Assembly (NCBI RefSeq): GCF_000761155.1 | Contig: NZ_CP009533.1 | Span: forward strand, 3,357,001 to 3,421,000 | Direction: 5' to 3' | Source: Pseudomonas rhizosphaerae | GTDB taxonomy: Bacteria; Pseudomonadota; Gammaproteobacteria; Pseudomonadales; Pseudomonadaceae | DNA: 64,000 bases | Part shown: positions 9,689-18,832 of the stretch, piece by piece | Numbering within the stretch: position 1 is the stretch's first letter | Layout: the number at the start of each line of letters is the position of its first letter | Notes under the pieces: generated by a model | What the model was told of the DNA's origin: nothing | The model's input: the letters and a program-made list of their open reading frames with translations, nothing else | Databases searched by the model: none | Made by a program: the position numbers and the translations under genes

Positions 9689-10384
9689 ATGAACATCGAT
9701 CTCTATGGCTTCGGCCCTGCGCTTGCCGCAGGCGCGCTGATGACCGTCAAACTGGCCCTCAGCGCCCTGTGCCTGGGCCTGCTGCTGGGCCTCGCCGGCG
9801 CCCTGGCGAAAACCTCCGGCAACCGCCCCCCGCAGTGGCTCGGCGGCTTCTACTCGACACTGGTACGCGGCATCCCCGAGCTGCTGTGGGTGCTGCTGAT
9901 CTACTTCGGCACCGTCAACGGCCTGCGCAGCATCGGCCTGGCGCTGGGCGTCGGCAGCCTGGAACTCAGCCCCTTCGCGGCCGGTGTAATCGCCCTGGGC
10001 CTGTGCTTCGGCGCCTACGCCACCGAAGTGTTCCGCGGCGCCATCCTGGCCATTCCCAAAGGCCATCGCGAGGCCGGCTTGGCCCTGGGCCTGAGCACGT
10101 CGCGGATCTTCATCCGCCTGGTGTTGCCGCAGATGTGGCGCATCGCTTTGCCGGGGTTGGGTAATCTGTTTCTGATTCTGATGAAGGACACCGCGCTGGT
10201 GTCCGTCATCAGCCTGGAAGAAATCATGCGCAACGCGCAGAACGCCGTCACCGTCAGCAAACAGCCGTTCACCTTCTATATGGTCGCCGCCCTGATGTAC
10301 CTGAGCCTCACCGTGGTCGCCATGGTTGCCCTGCACTTCATGGAGAAACGCGCCGCACGCGGCTTCGCGAGGGCTTCGCAATGA
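9689..10384 (+). CDS. Amino-acid ABC transporter permease (HisQ-like)
   Basis: A 231-residue inner-membrane permease with about five transmembrane segments. The ABC-3 permease EAA loop reads GHREAGLALGLSTSRIFIRLVLPQMWRIALP (seen around residues 125-155). It partners the HisM-like subunit encoded immediately downstream, whose ATG overlaps this stop (ATGA at 10381-10384), indicating coupled translation of a heterodimer. Confidence 0.95.
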   Translation: MNIDLYGFGPALAAGALMTVKLALSALCLGLLLGLAGALAKTSGNRPPQWLGGFYSTLVRGIPELLWVLLIYFGTVNGLRSIGLALGVGSLELSPFAAGVIALGLCFGAYATEVFRGAILAIPKGHREAGLALGLSTSRIFIRLVLPQMWRIALPGLGNLFLILMKDTALVSVISLEEIMRNAQNAVTVSKQPFTFYMVAALMYLSLTVVAMVALHFMEKRAARGFARASQ

Positions 10385-11070
10385 ACTGGGAAGTGATCAT
10401 CAAGTGGCTGCCGCGCCTGATGCAAGGCGCCACCCTGACCCTGGAACTGGTCGCCATCGCGGTACTGGCCGGGCTCATCCTGGCCATCCCGCTGGGCATC
10501 GCCCGCACCTCGAAGAAGTGGTACATCAGCGGCCTGCCCTACGCCTACATCTTCTTCTTTCGCGGCACGCCGCTGCTGGTGCAGCTGTTTCTGGTGTACT
10601 ACGGGCTGGCGCAGTTCGACACGGTGCGCGAGAGCAGCCTGTGGCCCTACCTGCGCAGCCCGTTCTGGTGCGCCGCCGGGACCATGACCCTGCACACCGC
10701 CGCCTACATCGCCGAAATCCTGCGCGGCGCATTGCAAGCCATCCCCAAGGGCGAGATCGAAGCCGCCCGCGCCCTGGGCATGTCCCGCAGCAAGGCCCTG
10801 GTGCACATCATGCTGCCACGCGCCGCCCGCATCGGCCTGCCGGCCTACAGCAACGAAGTGATCCTGATGCTCAAGGCCAGCTCCCTGGCCAGCACCGTCA
10901 CCCTGCTGGAGCTCACCGGCATGGCCCGCACGATCATCGCCCGCACCTACCTGCCGGTTGAGATCTTCTTCGCCGCCGGCATGTTCTACCTGGCCATGTC
11001 GTTCGTGCTGGTGCAGGCGTTCAAACTGCTCGAGCGTTGGCTGCGTGTGGACGCGTGCCAGGGCCGCTGA
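10381..11070 (+). CDS. Amino-acid ABC transporter permease (HisM-like)
   Basis: A 229-residue second permease subunit with five to six hydrophobic segments and the FFFRGTPLLVQLFLVYYG segment characteristic of HisM/ArtM-type proteins. The EAA loop is EIEAARALGMSRSKALVHIMLP. The start overlaps the upstream stop. It closes the transporter operon, although the following methyltransferase gene overlaps its 3' end. Confidence 0.95.
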   Translation: MNWEVIIKWLPRLMQGATLTLELVAIAVLAGLILAIPLGIARTSKKWYISGLPYAYIFFFRGTPLLVQLFLVYYGLAQFDTVRESSLWPYLRSPFWCAAGTMTLHTAAYIAEILRGALQAIPKGEIEAARALGMSRSKALVHIMLPRAARIGLPAYSNEVILMLKASSLASTVTLLELTGMARTIIARTYLPVEIFFAAGMFYLAMSFVLVQAFKLLERWLRVDACQGR

Positions 11071-12257
11071 GCCTGCAAGGCGACCAGCTGCGTGAGCGCT
11101 TTCACGCACTGGACGCCTTTTTGGCCGAGCGTATCGATCTGTGGCGGCCCAAACCCTTCACCCAACTGACCCTACCTTGGGAAGCCAAGTATCCCGAGCT
11201 CGCCACCTGGCTGCGCGCCCGCCCCCTGGCCGAAGCCGAGGCTGTGCATAACTCGCTGTTGGACCTGGACGCCCCGGCGCCCTTCCCTGCTTTGGCCCGA
11301 CAGGCACATGCGCTAAGCGCAGTAGGCCCGCTGCCGACCACTGACGTGCCCGCCGCCCGCCGCCGACTCAACGTCGACGTGCCCGGCCGTAAATGGCAGC
11401 AGATCGAAGCCTTCGCCGCTGCCCTGCCCTTCGCCGATTCCACCAGCCACTGGCTGGACTGGTGCGCCGGCAAAGGCCACCTCGGCCGCCGCCTGCTGCG
11501 CGATGGCCAGCACCTCACCTGCCTGGAATACGACCCCGCACTGGTCGCCAGCGGCGCCCAACTCAGCACCCATCACGCCCTGCCCGCCCACCACCAACTG
11601 CAAGACGTCATGGCCGACGACCTGCGCCTGCCAGCCTCCACTACCCCCGTCGCCCTGCACGCCTGCGGCGACCTGCACGTCCAGCTCATGCACCGCGCTA
11701 CCCAGGCGGGCTGCCAGCACCTGGCCTTCGCACCCTGCTGCTACAACCGCACCCACGGCGCCTATCGCCAACTGTGCAGCGAACCCTCCGCCCTCTCCCT
11801 CACCCTCGAAGACCTCGGCCTGCCCCTCGAAGCCACCGTCACCGCCGGCGCCCGCGTACGCCGCCAACGCGACCAGTCCATGGCCCGCCGCCTGGCCTTC
11901 GACCTGCTGCAGCGCGAGCAACGCGGCACCGACCACTACCTGCCCTGCCCCTCACTGCCCGCCGCCTGGCTGGACAAACCCTTCGCCGACTACTGCCGCG
12001 ACCTGGCCGCACTGCAGAGCGTACCCATAGGGCATGGTGTGGACTTCGACGACCTCGAAGCGCGCGGCTGGCAACGACTGGCCCAAGTCCGCAACCTCGA
12101 ACTGCTGCGCGGCCTGTTCCGCAAGCCGCTGGAGCTGTGGCTGGTGCTCGACCGCGCCCTGTACCTGCAAGAGCGCCAGTACACCGCACAAGTCGGCACC
12201 TTCTGCCCGGAAACCCTGACGCCCCGCAACCTGATGATCATCGCCGAACGCACCTGA
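11055..12257 (+). CDS. SAM-dependent methyltransferase, METTL25/methyltransf_25-like
   Basis: About 400 residues. The central Rossmann methyltransferase core begins with SHWLDWCAGKGHLGRRLL (glycine-rich SAM motif I), followed by CLEYDPALVASGAQL (acidic end of strand 2). A distinctive ALHACGDLH and FAPCCYN region follows, as in the DUF/METTL25-like methyltransferases whose substrate is unknown. The frame is open to a TTG at 11037; GTG at 11055 is preferred because it gives MPGPLSLQGDQL, but neither start has a strong Shine-Dalgarno. Either way it overlaps the permease gene by 16-34 bases and probably belongs to the same transcript. The third-position GC bias is extreme. Confidence 0.85.
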   Translation: MPGPLSLQGDQLRERFHALDAFLAERIDLWRPKPFTQLTLPWEAKYPELATWLRARPLAEAEAVHNSLLDLDAPAPFPALARQAHALSAVGPLPTTDVPAARRRLNVDVPGRKWQQIEAFAAALPFADSTSHWLDWCAGKGHLGRRLLRDGQHLTCLEYDPALVASGAQLSTHHALPAHHQLQDVMADDLRLPASTTPVALHACGDLHVQLMHRATQAGCQHLAFAPCCYNRTHGAYRQLCSEPSALSLTLEDLGLPLEATVTAGARVRRQRDQSMARRLAFDLLQREQRGTDHYLPCPSLPAAWLDKPFADYCRDLAALQSVPIGHGVDFDDLEARGWQRLAQVRNLELLRGLFRKPLELWLVLDRALYLQERQYTAQVGTFCPETLTPRNLMIIAERT

Positions 12258-12505
12258 AGCCTGCGCAACCTGTGGATAACTCTGTGGGTAGAAGTGTGAC
12301 GCGACGCATCAGTGCTGCGCCAGAACGCTGGAAAGCAGACTGGTCATTTTTCGGTCATGTCCGATTCGCCAGCGAAAACAGTAGCTTGCGAACGATGTCA
12401 TCAAAACGACCTAATCGGCGAACGGTCGACCGGTTTGGCACGCCGAATGTGCATAAGCACTGACGGGTTAAGAGCTAAAGACGAAGAAATTATGCCGCAG
12501 GGGGG

Positions 12506-12533
12506 TTTACTCGCACGATCGAATGGCTATAAT
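12506..12533 (+). promoter_or_regulatory. Promoter of tRNA-Thr
   Basis: TTTACT (12506-12511) and a perfect TATAAT (12528-12533), spaced 16 bases, lie 14 bases upstream of the tRNA. The preceding 12258-12505 contains no gene that I can see, only a DnaA-box-like TGTGGATAA at 12271-12279. Confidence 0.65.
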
Positions 12534-12547
12534 CAGCGCCCTCACTT

Positions 12548-12623
<76 letters not shown>

Positions 12624-12631
12624 TACAAAAC

Positions 12632-12664
12632 AAGGGCTTGCAGCGATGCAGGCCCTTTGTTTTT
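12632..12664 (+). terminator. Intrinsic terminator after tRNA-Thr
   Basis: AAGGGC...TGCA / TGCA...GCCCTT forms a stem across 12632-12657, followed by a T-rich run (TTGTTTTTG). It ends the tRNA-Thr transcript at the island boundary. Confidence 0.7.
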
Positions 12665-12719
12665 GTCCCGCACGTAACAACGCACGTAACAAGCGCGCGA
12701 CCGGCCCGTGCACACCCCC

Positions 12720-12752
12720 TGTAGGAGCGGCCAGTGGCCGCGAAGGCGTCGG
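12720..12752. repeat. REP-type palindromic element, module 1
   Basis: TGTAGGAGCGGCCAGTGGCC followed by GCGAAGGCGTCGG matches the Pseudomonas REP pattern (GGAGCGG...CCGCGAAG). Equivalent elements stand at the same relative place in module 2 (18585-18617) and in the decayed third module (28905-28940). Confidence 0.65.
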
Positions 12753-12969
12753 TCCAGTCACCACTGCCCTAAGCCCCTATAAACTATCCCTCTTCCACAT
12801 CGCGCAAACACCGCCCAGAATGCCAGCCGCCCTGGCGTTGCATATTTGCATGCCTCAGCGAATTGCGCTTCGCAAGGTGAAACAAATTTGATCTCAAGCG
12901 CGGCATTTGGGAAATCCCTGACACCCGCCCAGCGCTGGACGCCGTACCCTTTTCCACACTGGATACAAA

Positions 12970-13433
12970 ATGGCCGGAGACATTCACCTTGTACCCTCAT
13001 CACCGCAAGCGGTGACCTTGCTAGAGCAGATTCACAAGATCACCGGCAAATTCGACCTGGTGTTTGCCGGAGACGCCAAGCCTTGGAAACCGATGTCCGA
13101 AAATACGGTGATGCTGCGTTGAGGACGATGGGCTATGACACCAGAGTGGACATCTGCGGCCACGGCTTCCGCTCCATGGCGTGCAGCGCGCTGATCGAGT
13201 CCGGCTTGTGGTCGGAGACAGCCATCGAACGGCAGATGAGCCATAAGGAGCGCAACAATGTGCGCGCCGCGTATATCCACAAGGCCGAGTTCCTTGAAGA
13301 TAGCCGGATGATCATGACTTGGTGTAGCCGGCTTCTGGAGGTAAACCGCGAGGATCATGTGACGCCGCATGAATTTGCCAAGCAGACGGGTGGAACCGTT
13401 ATGCGCATTCGCAGTGCAAGGTGGGCCGAGTAG
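12970..13433 (+). pseudogene. P4-type integrase C-terminal fragment, frameshifted (module 1)
   Basis: Reads MAGDIHLVPSSPQAVTLLEQ and continues with the C-terminal catalytic half of a P4-family tyrosine recombinase: ICGHGFRSMACSAL (HxxR), QMSHKERN (second His) and AAYIHKAEFL (active Tyr). A one-base deletion relative to the module-2 copy (ACGGTGA-TGCTGCG at about 13108) breaks the frame, after which the second frame is open to 13433. The N-terminal arm-binding and core-binding domains are missing. As it stands it cannot give an active integrase. Confidence 0.85.
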
Positions 13434-14294
13434 CCCGCCGCGCCACCGCTGCAAACCAGCTCCGTTTAAAAGGACCGAATCTTATACAAAAACAGCCGGC
13501 ACAGCTTAGCGTCTATGGAAAACCAACATTTTCCACCGGGGGATAATTTTATCTACAGCCGCTAAGAATCTGAAATCCGGCAGCTTGACGATTTTATCCA
13601 CAAGCGTAAACCACACATTGCAAGCGCTGCTAGGCAGCAAAATATGGCCCGAAACCCAAAAGGTCACGCCCCTCGTGAGACGGTTCATCCCAAGTACGAT
13701 TCGCGTCCGGTAGCTTGTACGGTCACCACCCATGTGATGGATGCCTACTCAATATCGTTGCCTCTACGGCAACCACCCTACCCTCCTGCCCAGCAGCAAC
13801 CTATGCGCTTGGCTATTTCGTGTGCGCCAACCCTTTGCCCGCCTCTTTCTTCAGGAAAGAGAAAGGCACTCAAAGCACTGCTGCAGCCCATATAGAACGG
13901 GGCTTTGCCGCAATCCTCCTCATGACAATCGGCGTGACAAACACCGAAGTCACCAGCCACAGCGATGCAGATGATGGTGCCGCAGACCATGGATTGGACT
14001 GCACCTGGCTGACAGCCAGGCATGCCCCGGTCATTACCTCGTTGCCTTCACCCGACTCAGGATCTCGCGGCGCTGGTTTCGTCAGCCAACGCAGCCTCCA
14101 CCTGCCCACCGGCAACGGTGCTCAGGTAGTTAGATCATGAGATGCCCAAGCTCTTGGCCGTAAGCAGCCGTAAGTCCCGCGTAAGTGGACATCCCCACAG
14201 GCCGCAGGGGCCTTGATCCCTGATAACACTCAACATTCTTGGCGGGATGACGTGAGGAAGGTTTAAAAGGTTTGGCTTCGAGAGGAGTTCGATC
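13434..14294. other. Conserved non-coding block of module 1
   Basis: About 860 bases with no convincing gene, although the same block recurs in module 2 (19298-20226) with high similarity. It contains TTATCCACA (13594-13602), a perfect DnaA-box match, plus related TTATCTACA near 13548-13556, and ends just before the recombinase start. Open frames here (for example around 13870-14140) are interrupted in the other copy, so conservation is probably at DNA level: control region, replication or recombination site. Function is unknown. Confidence 0.5.
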
Positions 14295-14570
14295 ATGGCA
14301 TTGGTAGGTAGACGGGACGGGCGGGATTTTGGCTATGGCCGGCAATTGAGTTATGCCGGGCCACAGGCGTTGCGGGACATGTTTGGCGGCGGGCATTACG
14401 GCACGGTCAAGGCGCACAGTGATCGCTGGCAGGCATTTGTACGCTGGTGTCACTCGGAAGATGGGCCGGGGTTTAACGATGCGCGGCAGATTAATCGGCA
14501 GACCTTGATGGACTACGCCGGACATCTGCGTCAGCAAGTTGAACGAGGTGAGTTGGCCATCGCAAGATAG
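14295..14570 (+). pseudogene. Truncated integrase-domain recombinase (module 1)
   Basis: Starts MALVGRRDGRDFGYGRQLSY with GAGGAG before the ATG and matches the first 90 or so residues of the gene at 20227-21206. After QQVERGELAIAR it stops and similarity to module 2 ends, so the catalytic C-terminal half has been lost where the Septu cargo begins. Only the N-terminal SAM-like DNA-binding part of a tyrosine recombinase remains. Confidence 0.8.
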
Positions 14571-14752
14571 GCCGGGGATGTCTACCTTTCAGGGGGCAAC
14601 CTAACGCTACCAGTTAGGTGTCTACAAAACCGAGGCGATCAGTATCCCGAGAACACAGCCATAACGGTGTGAGCATCATCGGGTCGCTTTGATAGGCATC
14701 CTTCCCCTATTCCGGTAGTCTGCGGATAGGGTAAAACAGAAGCGAAACCGTC

Positions 14753-16078
14753 ATGTGGATTAAAGAATTCTCCATCGAAAACATCAAATGTTTCGAGCAG
14801 CAGACCTTGAAGTTCGATCAGCAGAATACTCCCTACCAGTGGATTACATTTCTCAGTGAGAACGGCTGCGGGAAAAGTACAATTCTGCAATCGCTCGGCT
14901 TGCTGCTTGCCGGGCCAGACAGTATCCCCAGCCTGCTGCCTCGCCCCACTGGCTGGCTGCGCGATGAAAAGATGGCGGGTAAAATATCTATTCGAGTTCA
15001 CCAAGGTCCTATGGATCCAGGGGACTTTGGCGAGGAAAAACGTCGACGCGTTTTCGCCTACAGCTACCATATTACAGGTGACCGGGCTGTCACAATCCGG
15101 AACAAGATCCACACCGCACCGGGTATTCACGAAAACCCGGATCGGGCTTTGAGCTGGCTTCGGCAGAACGCATTCACGAGCAAGGGGCAAGGTTGGTTCT
15201 GCGCAGGTTACGGACCTTTTCGACGACTTACTCGCTCTCATCAGATCATTGTGCCGACCCTGGAGCCGCAAGCTCGACATAACAACTTCATCAGCCAATT
15301 CCAGGAAGACGAAGCGCTGGCGGTTTTTGAACGCTGGATGGTCTACCTAGATTATCGAATTGCTAAAGACGGTCATGAAAAAGACCGCAGGACCTTGAAG
15401 TACGGTATCGAGGCCATCGACAGTCTCTTACCGGATGATGTCCACTTCGATTCCATCTCCTCCGAAGGACGCATCCTCTACAGCGTCAATGGAGAAAAAG
15501 TACCCACGCTCTCGCTCAGTGATGGGTATCGGAGCATCTTGGCGTTTGCGGGCGATTTGGTCTGGCGCTTGCTGCTAGCGTTTCCTGAGAGCAAAAACCC
15601 AGCTCACGAGCAAGGCGTGGTGCTGATTGACGAGTTGGACATCCATCTGCATCCGCTGTGGCAAAGGGACATTGCCCTCAAGCTCAGATGTGCGTTCCCC
15701 AAGCTTCAATTCATCGTGACCACCCACAGTCCCTTGGTCGCCGCAGGCGCGGGCGAAGATGCGTTGACCGTTAAGATTTCGAAGGGCGACAAGGGCGCTA
15801 CATTCCATCCAGTGGATAACCTACACAAGCTATCCGTAGACAAGATATTGACTACAGAGGCGTTTGGCTTGGTGTCAGCATATTCGCCACAAACCAACGA
15901 AAAAATGGAACAGTACTCCCAGTTATTCAATAAACCGGACAAAACGCGTGCGGATAAGGCCGCTCTGAAAAAGCTCCAGCCCCAGATCAAAGATCTTACG
16001 AGCGTCCCATCTGGCGCTCAGGAACTGGATCGGAGGATTGATAAACTCCTGGCGAGCTTTATAGATGATCAAGCTTAA
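14753..16078 (+). CDS. ptuA: Septu defence ATPase PtuA
   Basis: AAA/ABC-type ATPase of 441 residues. Walker A NGCGKSTIL (about residues 37-45), an ABC-like signature SLSDGYRSILAF (about residues 250-260), Walker B VVLIDELDIHLHP (about 285-297) and the switch His in TTHSPLVAAG (about 322-331) are intact, with a long helical insert between Walker A and the signature. The next gene overlaps by 14 bases and encodes an HNH nuclease of the retron/Septu type, giving the PtuA-PtuB pair. Known role of the family: PtuA oligomers hold and restrain PtuB until phage infection. No Shine-Dalgarno is evident. GC content is clearly lower than in the core genes. Confidence 0.88.
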   Translation: MWIKEFSIENIKCFEQQTLKFDQQNTPYQWITFLSENGCGKSTILQSLGLLLAGPDSIPSLLPRPTGWLRDEKMAGKISIRVHQGPMDPGDFGEEKRRRVFAYSYHITGDRAVTIRNKIHTAPGIHENPDRALSWLRQNAFTSKGQGWFCAGYGPFRRLTRSHQIIVPTLEPQARHNNFISQFQEDEALAVFERWMVYLDYRIAKDGHEKDRRTLKYGIEAIDSLLPDDVHFDSISSEGRILYSVNGEKVPTLSLSDGYRSILAFAGDLVWRLLLAFPESKNPAHEQGVVLIDELDIHLHPLWQRDIALKLRCAFPKLQFIVTTHSPLVAAGAGEDALTVKISKGDKGATFHPVDNLHKLSVDKILTTEAFGLVSAYSPQTNEKMEQYSQLFNKPDKTRADKAALKKLQPQIKDLTSVPSGAQELDRRIDKLLASFIDDQA

Positions 16079-16730
16079 GCGACCGTTAAAACCCCAAATT
16101 CTCAAGCAGAATGAAACGACTTGGACGGCTGATTACCTAGCAGCCAAGGCATCTGGTGATACTGACGCGATCGACGCTGCAGAAAGGAAATATCGCCATA
16201 AAGAAATCAAGAATGCCTTACGCGACATGCACCAGCGTAAGTGTGCCTTTTGTGAATCTTTCATTGAGCATGTTTCTTACTCTCATATCGAGCACTTCAA
16301 ACCTAAAAAGCGCTATCCGAAAATGCTTGTCAGATGGAGCAATCTCCTGCTGGCTTGCGGTGTGTGCAACGGGACGGCCTATAAAGGTGAAAAATTCCCG
16401 ACTGCGGCTCAAGATGGGCCTCTTATTAACCCGGCTAACGAAAATCCTGACGATTTTCTAACCTATTTATTTGATCCTGTGGCGAATGTAGCGTTGGTCG
16501 GTTACAAACATCCCCGAGGGAAAACCACCATTGATACGCTAGGCCTAAATCGTCCAGATTTAGCAAAAGACATTCGATGCCAAGTTGTCAAAAAATTATT
16601 CGCCTTGCGAAAGATTATTGATCAGCCAAACGTTCAGGACGATGTTCGACAGCCCATGCTAGACATCCTATTCGAAGCGGCTGACAGCGGCCAACATTAC
16701 TCCGCGTTTGCAAAGGCATTGCTACCCTGA
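16065..16730 (+). CDS. ptuB: Septu defence HNH nuclease PtuB
   Basis: A 221-residue HNH endonuclease of the TIGR02646 type. The zinc/HNH centre has KCAFCE (about residue 60), SHIEHFKPK and LLLACGVCNG-YKG, followed by PLINPANENPDDFL, which together are the recognisable pattern of PtuB and of the HNH partner of retron Ec78. The start lies inside the end of ptuA, so the two are translationally coupled. No reverse transcriptase or msr/msd-like region lies nearby, so this is a stand-alone Septu system and not a retron. Confidence 0.88.
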   Translation: MIKLKRPLKPQILKQNETTWTADYLAAKASGDTDAIDAAERKYRHKEIKNALRDMHQRKCAFCESFIEHVSYSHIEHFKPKKRYPKMLVRWSNLLLACGVCNGTAYKGEKFPTAAQDGPLINPANENPDDFLTYLFDPVANVALVGYKHPRGKTTIDTLGLNRPDLAKDIRCQVVKKLFALRKIIDQPNVQDDVRQPMLDILFEAADSGQHYSAFAKALLP

Positions 16731-16827
16731 ATGAATTGCTCCGGCTTTTTTTGACACTGTTCAGCCTAAATGCCGTCCTAGCTTGAGAAGCTCAACTAAC
16801 AGCGGCTTCTGGTCGCTTCTCGCCCTT

Positions 16828-16998
16828 CTTGACCGGCAGAGATCGATCGGAAGCGGGCGATCACCCTAGTTCGAGCACTACCCGCGGCGTGCTTGAGTTC
16901 GCGTTTAAGGGTACGACATCGTTTGGTCATCAGACACCTCTCTAGGACAAGCATTTTCGCCTAGATGGGTGTCCAATCTCATCAGACCACTACATTGC
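16828..16998 (-). mobile_element. Remnant of an IS3-family element end
   Basis: On the minus strand, TAGTGGTCTGATGAGATTGG and the following GGACACCC look like an IS3-type terminus. They are followed about 50 bases later by ATG at 16930, starting MTKRCRTLKRELKHAAGSA, reminiscent of an IS3 OrfA N-terminus (usually MTK-RR-F---FK-EAA) but lacking the rest. Only this left-end scrap remains, between ptuB and the next gene. Confidence 0.4.
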
Positions 16999-17000
16999 TT

Positions 17001-17975
17001 TTATGGGTTGGTTGCCGGAGGGGGTAGACCAATCAAGCCCTTTAACTCCTCAATCGAATGGTCAGATGGATCCCACCGGACGACCTCATGCTTGAGAGTG
17101 CTGATTAATCCGTCCACTGAACGGACCTTGTAACATAAATCCCTAAGTATTCGAGCCATCTTCAGTTCATTTTGATCCGGAACACGATAGCGGGTTACCA
17201 CCTCAATATAACACTCGTTACGCCCATCATAAATTTCACGATTGACGCCGCTACGCAGCACGACTAGGCGCAGATCTTCCTTGCTTTCGAAGTCCGGTAG
17301 CAGGTGGCTATAGCTGTCAATGACGCAATTCTCAACGATTGCCAGATGGAATAATAAAGAGTCGCTTTCTAATTCAAATTTCTTATTATAAGTAGAGTAA
17401 TCAAGGACATTGACTAGTAAGCCTTCCAGCACTGCAGTCAAGCGTTCACAGTACTCGCTAAGCACCACGTCCTTCTTGAACGAGGCGATCTCTAGAGATG
17501 CCTTGGAATGAATAAAACACAGCAGCGTATCAATGAAGATATTCACATCTTTTTCTAGCGCCAAAATGACCCTGAGATTTGCATTCGACTCGACTAATCT
17601 ACGACTTTTATAGTCCCGACTGTGGTTGCCTATCCTGTCTTCTAGAATTGCCAGCAATTCGTTAGCAGCTACCGATAGACTCTCGCACTTGGGCAGCCGG
17701 ATCCGGAAGTCGCTGTATGATATGGAGTCATGCCAATAGCTGTACATAGACTTATATTTGCTGATAACCGCCTGATCACCGGCATCCTTGTGCAACGCGT
17801 GAAGCGTCTCAATCACCGGTGCAAAATCAACTAGAACCCGTTCCTGGTGATCCGTGGGGCGCACCATCTCAAAAAACTCAGGAATTGAGAGGCTTTCTGA
17901 GAGGTATCCTATCTGACCATTGGCTTTTCTAAGCCCTACAAACAGTTGTGTGTTTTTTCCTTTTTCGCCTTCCAT
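17001..17975 (-). CDS. Unrecognised protein, convergent to Septu
   Basis: A 324-residue, probably all-helical soluble protein. I recognise no family. Visible features are an N-terminal SIPEFFEMVRPT segment, a long central stretch of amphipathic helices (about residues 90-250) and a C-terminal motif KMARILRDLCYKVRSVDGLI, then a proline-rich end LPPPATNP. There is no signal peptide or transmembrane segment. ATG at 17975 is chosen because TAGGTG lies 4-9 bases before it; an in-frame GTG at 18014 would add 13 residues. It is AT-richer than core genes and lies alone on the minus strand between two defence-type loci, which suggests accessory cargo. Confidence 0.75.
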   Translation of the reverse strand: MEGEKGKNTQLFVGLRKANGQIGYLSESLSIPEFFEMVRPTDHQERVLVDFAPVIETLHALHKDAGDQAVISKYKSMYSYWHDSISYSDFRIRLPKCESLSVAANELLAILEDRIGNHSRDYKSRRLVESNANLRVILALEKDVNIFIDTLLCFIHSKASLEIASFKKDVVLSEYCERLTAVLEGLLVNVLDYSTYNKKFELESDSLLFHLAIVENCVIDSYSHLLPDFESKEDLRLVVLRSGVNREIYDGRNECYIEVVTRYRVPDQNELKMARILRDLCYKVRSVDGLISTLKHEVVRWDPSDHSIEELKGLIGLPPPATNP

Positions 17976-18014
17976 TTCACACCTATTGGTCAAGAAAAAA
18001 TGATTATTACTCAC

Positions 18015-18470
18015 GCCATCGCCGCAGTAGAACAGGTCATTGGTCTGTCCGGGATTGGATAAGGAGAATTATGCTAGACCAATGTACTGCGGGTGCAAAG
18101 CTTAGTAGTGAGAAGCGGAATACCCACCTTCGCTGCCTGAAACTCAAACTGGTTCGTCAGAGTCGCCTTTGGCAATGTCCGCTATGGGGCGTCCGCTGCC
18201 TGTCGCCACGGCAGCTTTTGGCGGACTCCTACCTATTCTCGAAGGAGGGGATGATCAACAACGTTCGAATTCGGGAGGTTTAGCATTCCGTATGCGGCTC
18301 TGAATTACTTGCAGACCGACAACGTGCTGACATCTAAAAAATCCCGAGTTCGATTCCACCGAACGCCATAACTAGCTGATTTTTTTATAGTTACTAGTTG
18401 GGGTACGCCGAATTTTCCAGCGAACTCCAGATGCCCGAAAAACCTACTCTCGCCGAAACATACCGTTCGT
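18015..18470. other. Right end of module 1, no clear gene
   Basis: About 450 bases. A 70-codon frame (18071-18283) has no recognisable content. From about 18345 the sequence is similar to 28685-28813: a tRNA-end-like GAGTTCGATTCCACCGAACG, CTAGCTGATTTTTTTATAG, then GTTCGTCTGGTRCC. This shared block immediately precedes att-like sites 2 and 3. Confidence 0.5.
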
Positions 18471-18487
18471 CTGGTACCGGCACCATA
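18471..18487 (+). repeat. Putative att site 2
   Basis: CTGGTACCGGCACCATA differs from the tRNA-Thr end (12609-12625) by one base. It is followed by a terminator and REP element in the same order as after the tRNA. Confidence 0.65.
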
Positions 18488-18499
18488 GTTTGGACGAGA

Positions 18500-18527
18500 A
18501 AGGCTCACCGCAAGGTGGGCCTTTTTT
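18500..18527 (+). terminator. Intrinsic terminator at start of module 2
   Basis: AAGGCTCACC (18500-18509) pairs with GGTGGGCCTT (18514-18523) with one G-T pair, loop GCAA, then a T-run. The same hairpin is at 28841-28867. Confidence 0.75.
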
Positions 18528-18584
18528 GTTTGTGGTTTTTGTGGGTGTCCGGCCCGCGCACAACCCCTGTAGGAACGGTCCTTG

Positions 18585-18617
18585 TGGGAGCGGTCCGTGG
18601 CCGCGAAGGCGTCGGTT
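18585..18617. repeat. REP-type palindromic element, module 2
   Basis: TGGGAGCGGTCCGTGGCCGC followed by GAAGGCGTCGG has the same REP pattern and relative position as the element at 12720. Confidence 0.65.
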
Positions 18618-18832
18618 CAGTCGCCACCGCCTTAGCTCCTATCAAATATCTCCCTCCCACCCGCATGCAAACGCCGCGCAGAATTCCGGCGACTATGGCT
18701 TTACGTGTTTGTGCGCCCTAGCGAACTACGCTTCGCAAAGTGGTGCGATTTCGACCTCAAGCGCGGCATCTAAGAAATCCCCAACACCCGCCCAGCGCTG
18801 GACGCTGTACCCTTTTCCACACTAGGTACAAA

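Noticed and set aside
12846..13433. Single intact 195-residue gene
   Set aside because: Comparison with module 2 shows it joins non-coding sequence to the second half of a frameshifted integrase fragment.
13715..14140. 141-residue gene in the conserved block
   Set aside because: The matching frame in module 2 has an early stop and the start region is not conserved; conservation is better explained at DNA level.
14753..16730. Retron Ec78-like system
   Set aside because: No reverse transcriptase gene or msr/msd-type inverted repeats lie next to the ATPase/HNH pair; Septu explains it.
18071..18283. 70-codon frame at the end of module 1
   Set aside because: No recognisable content; it lies in the decayed module end.
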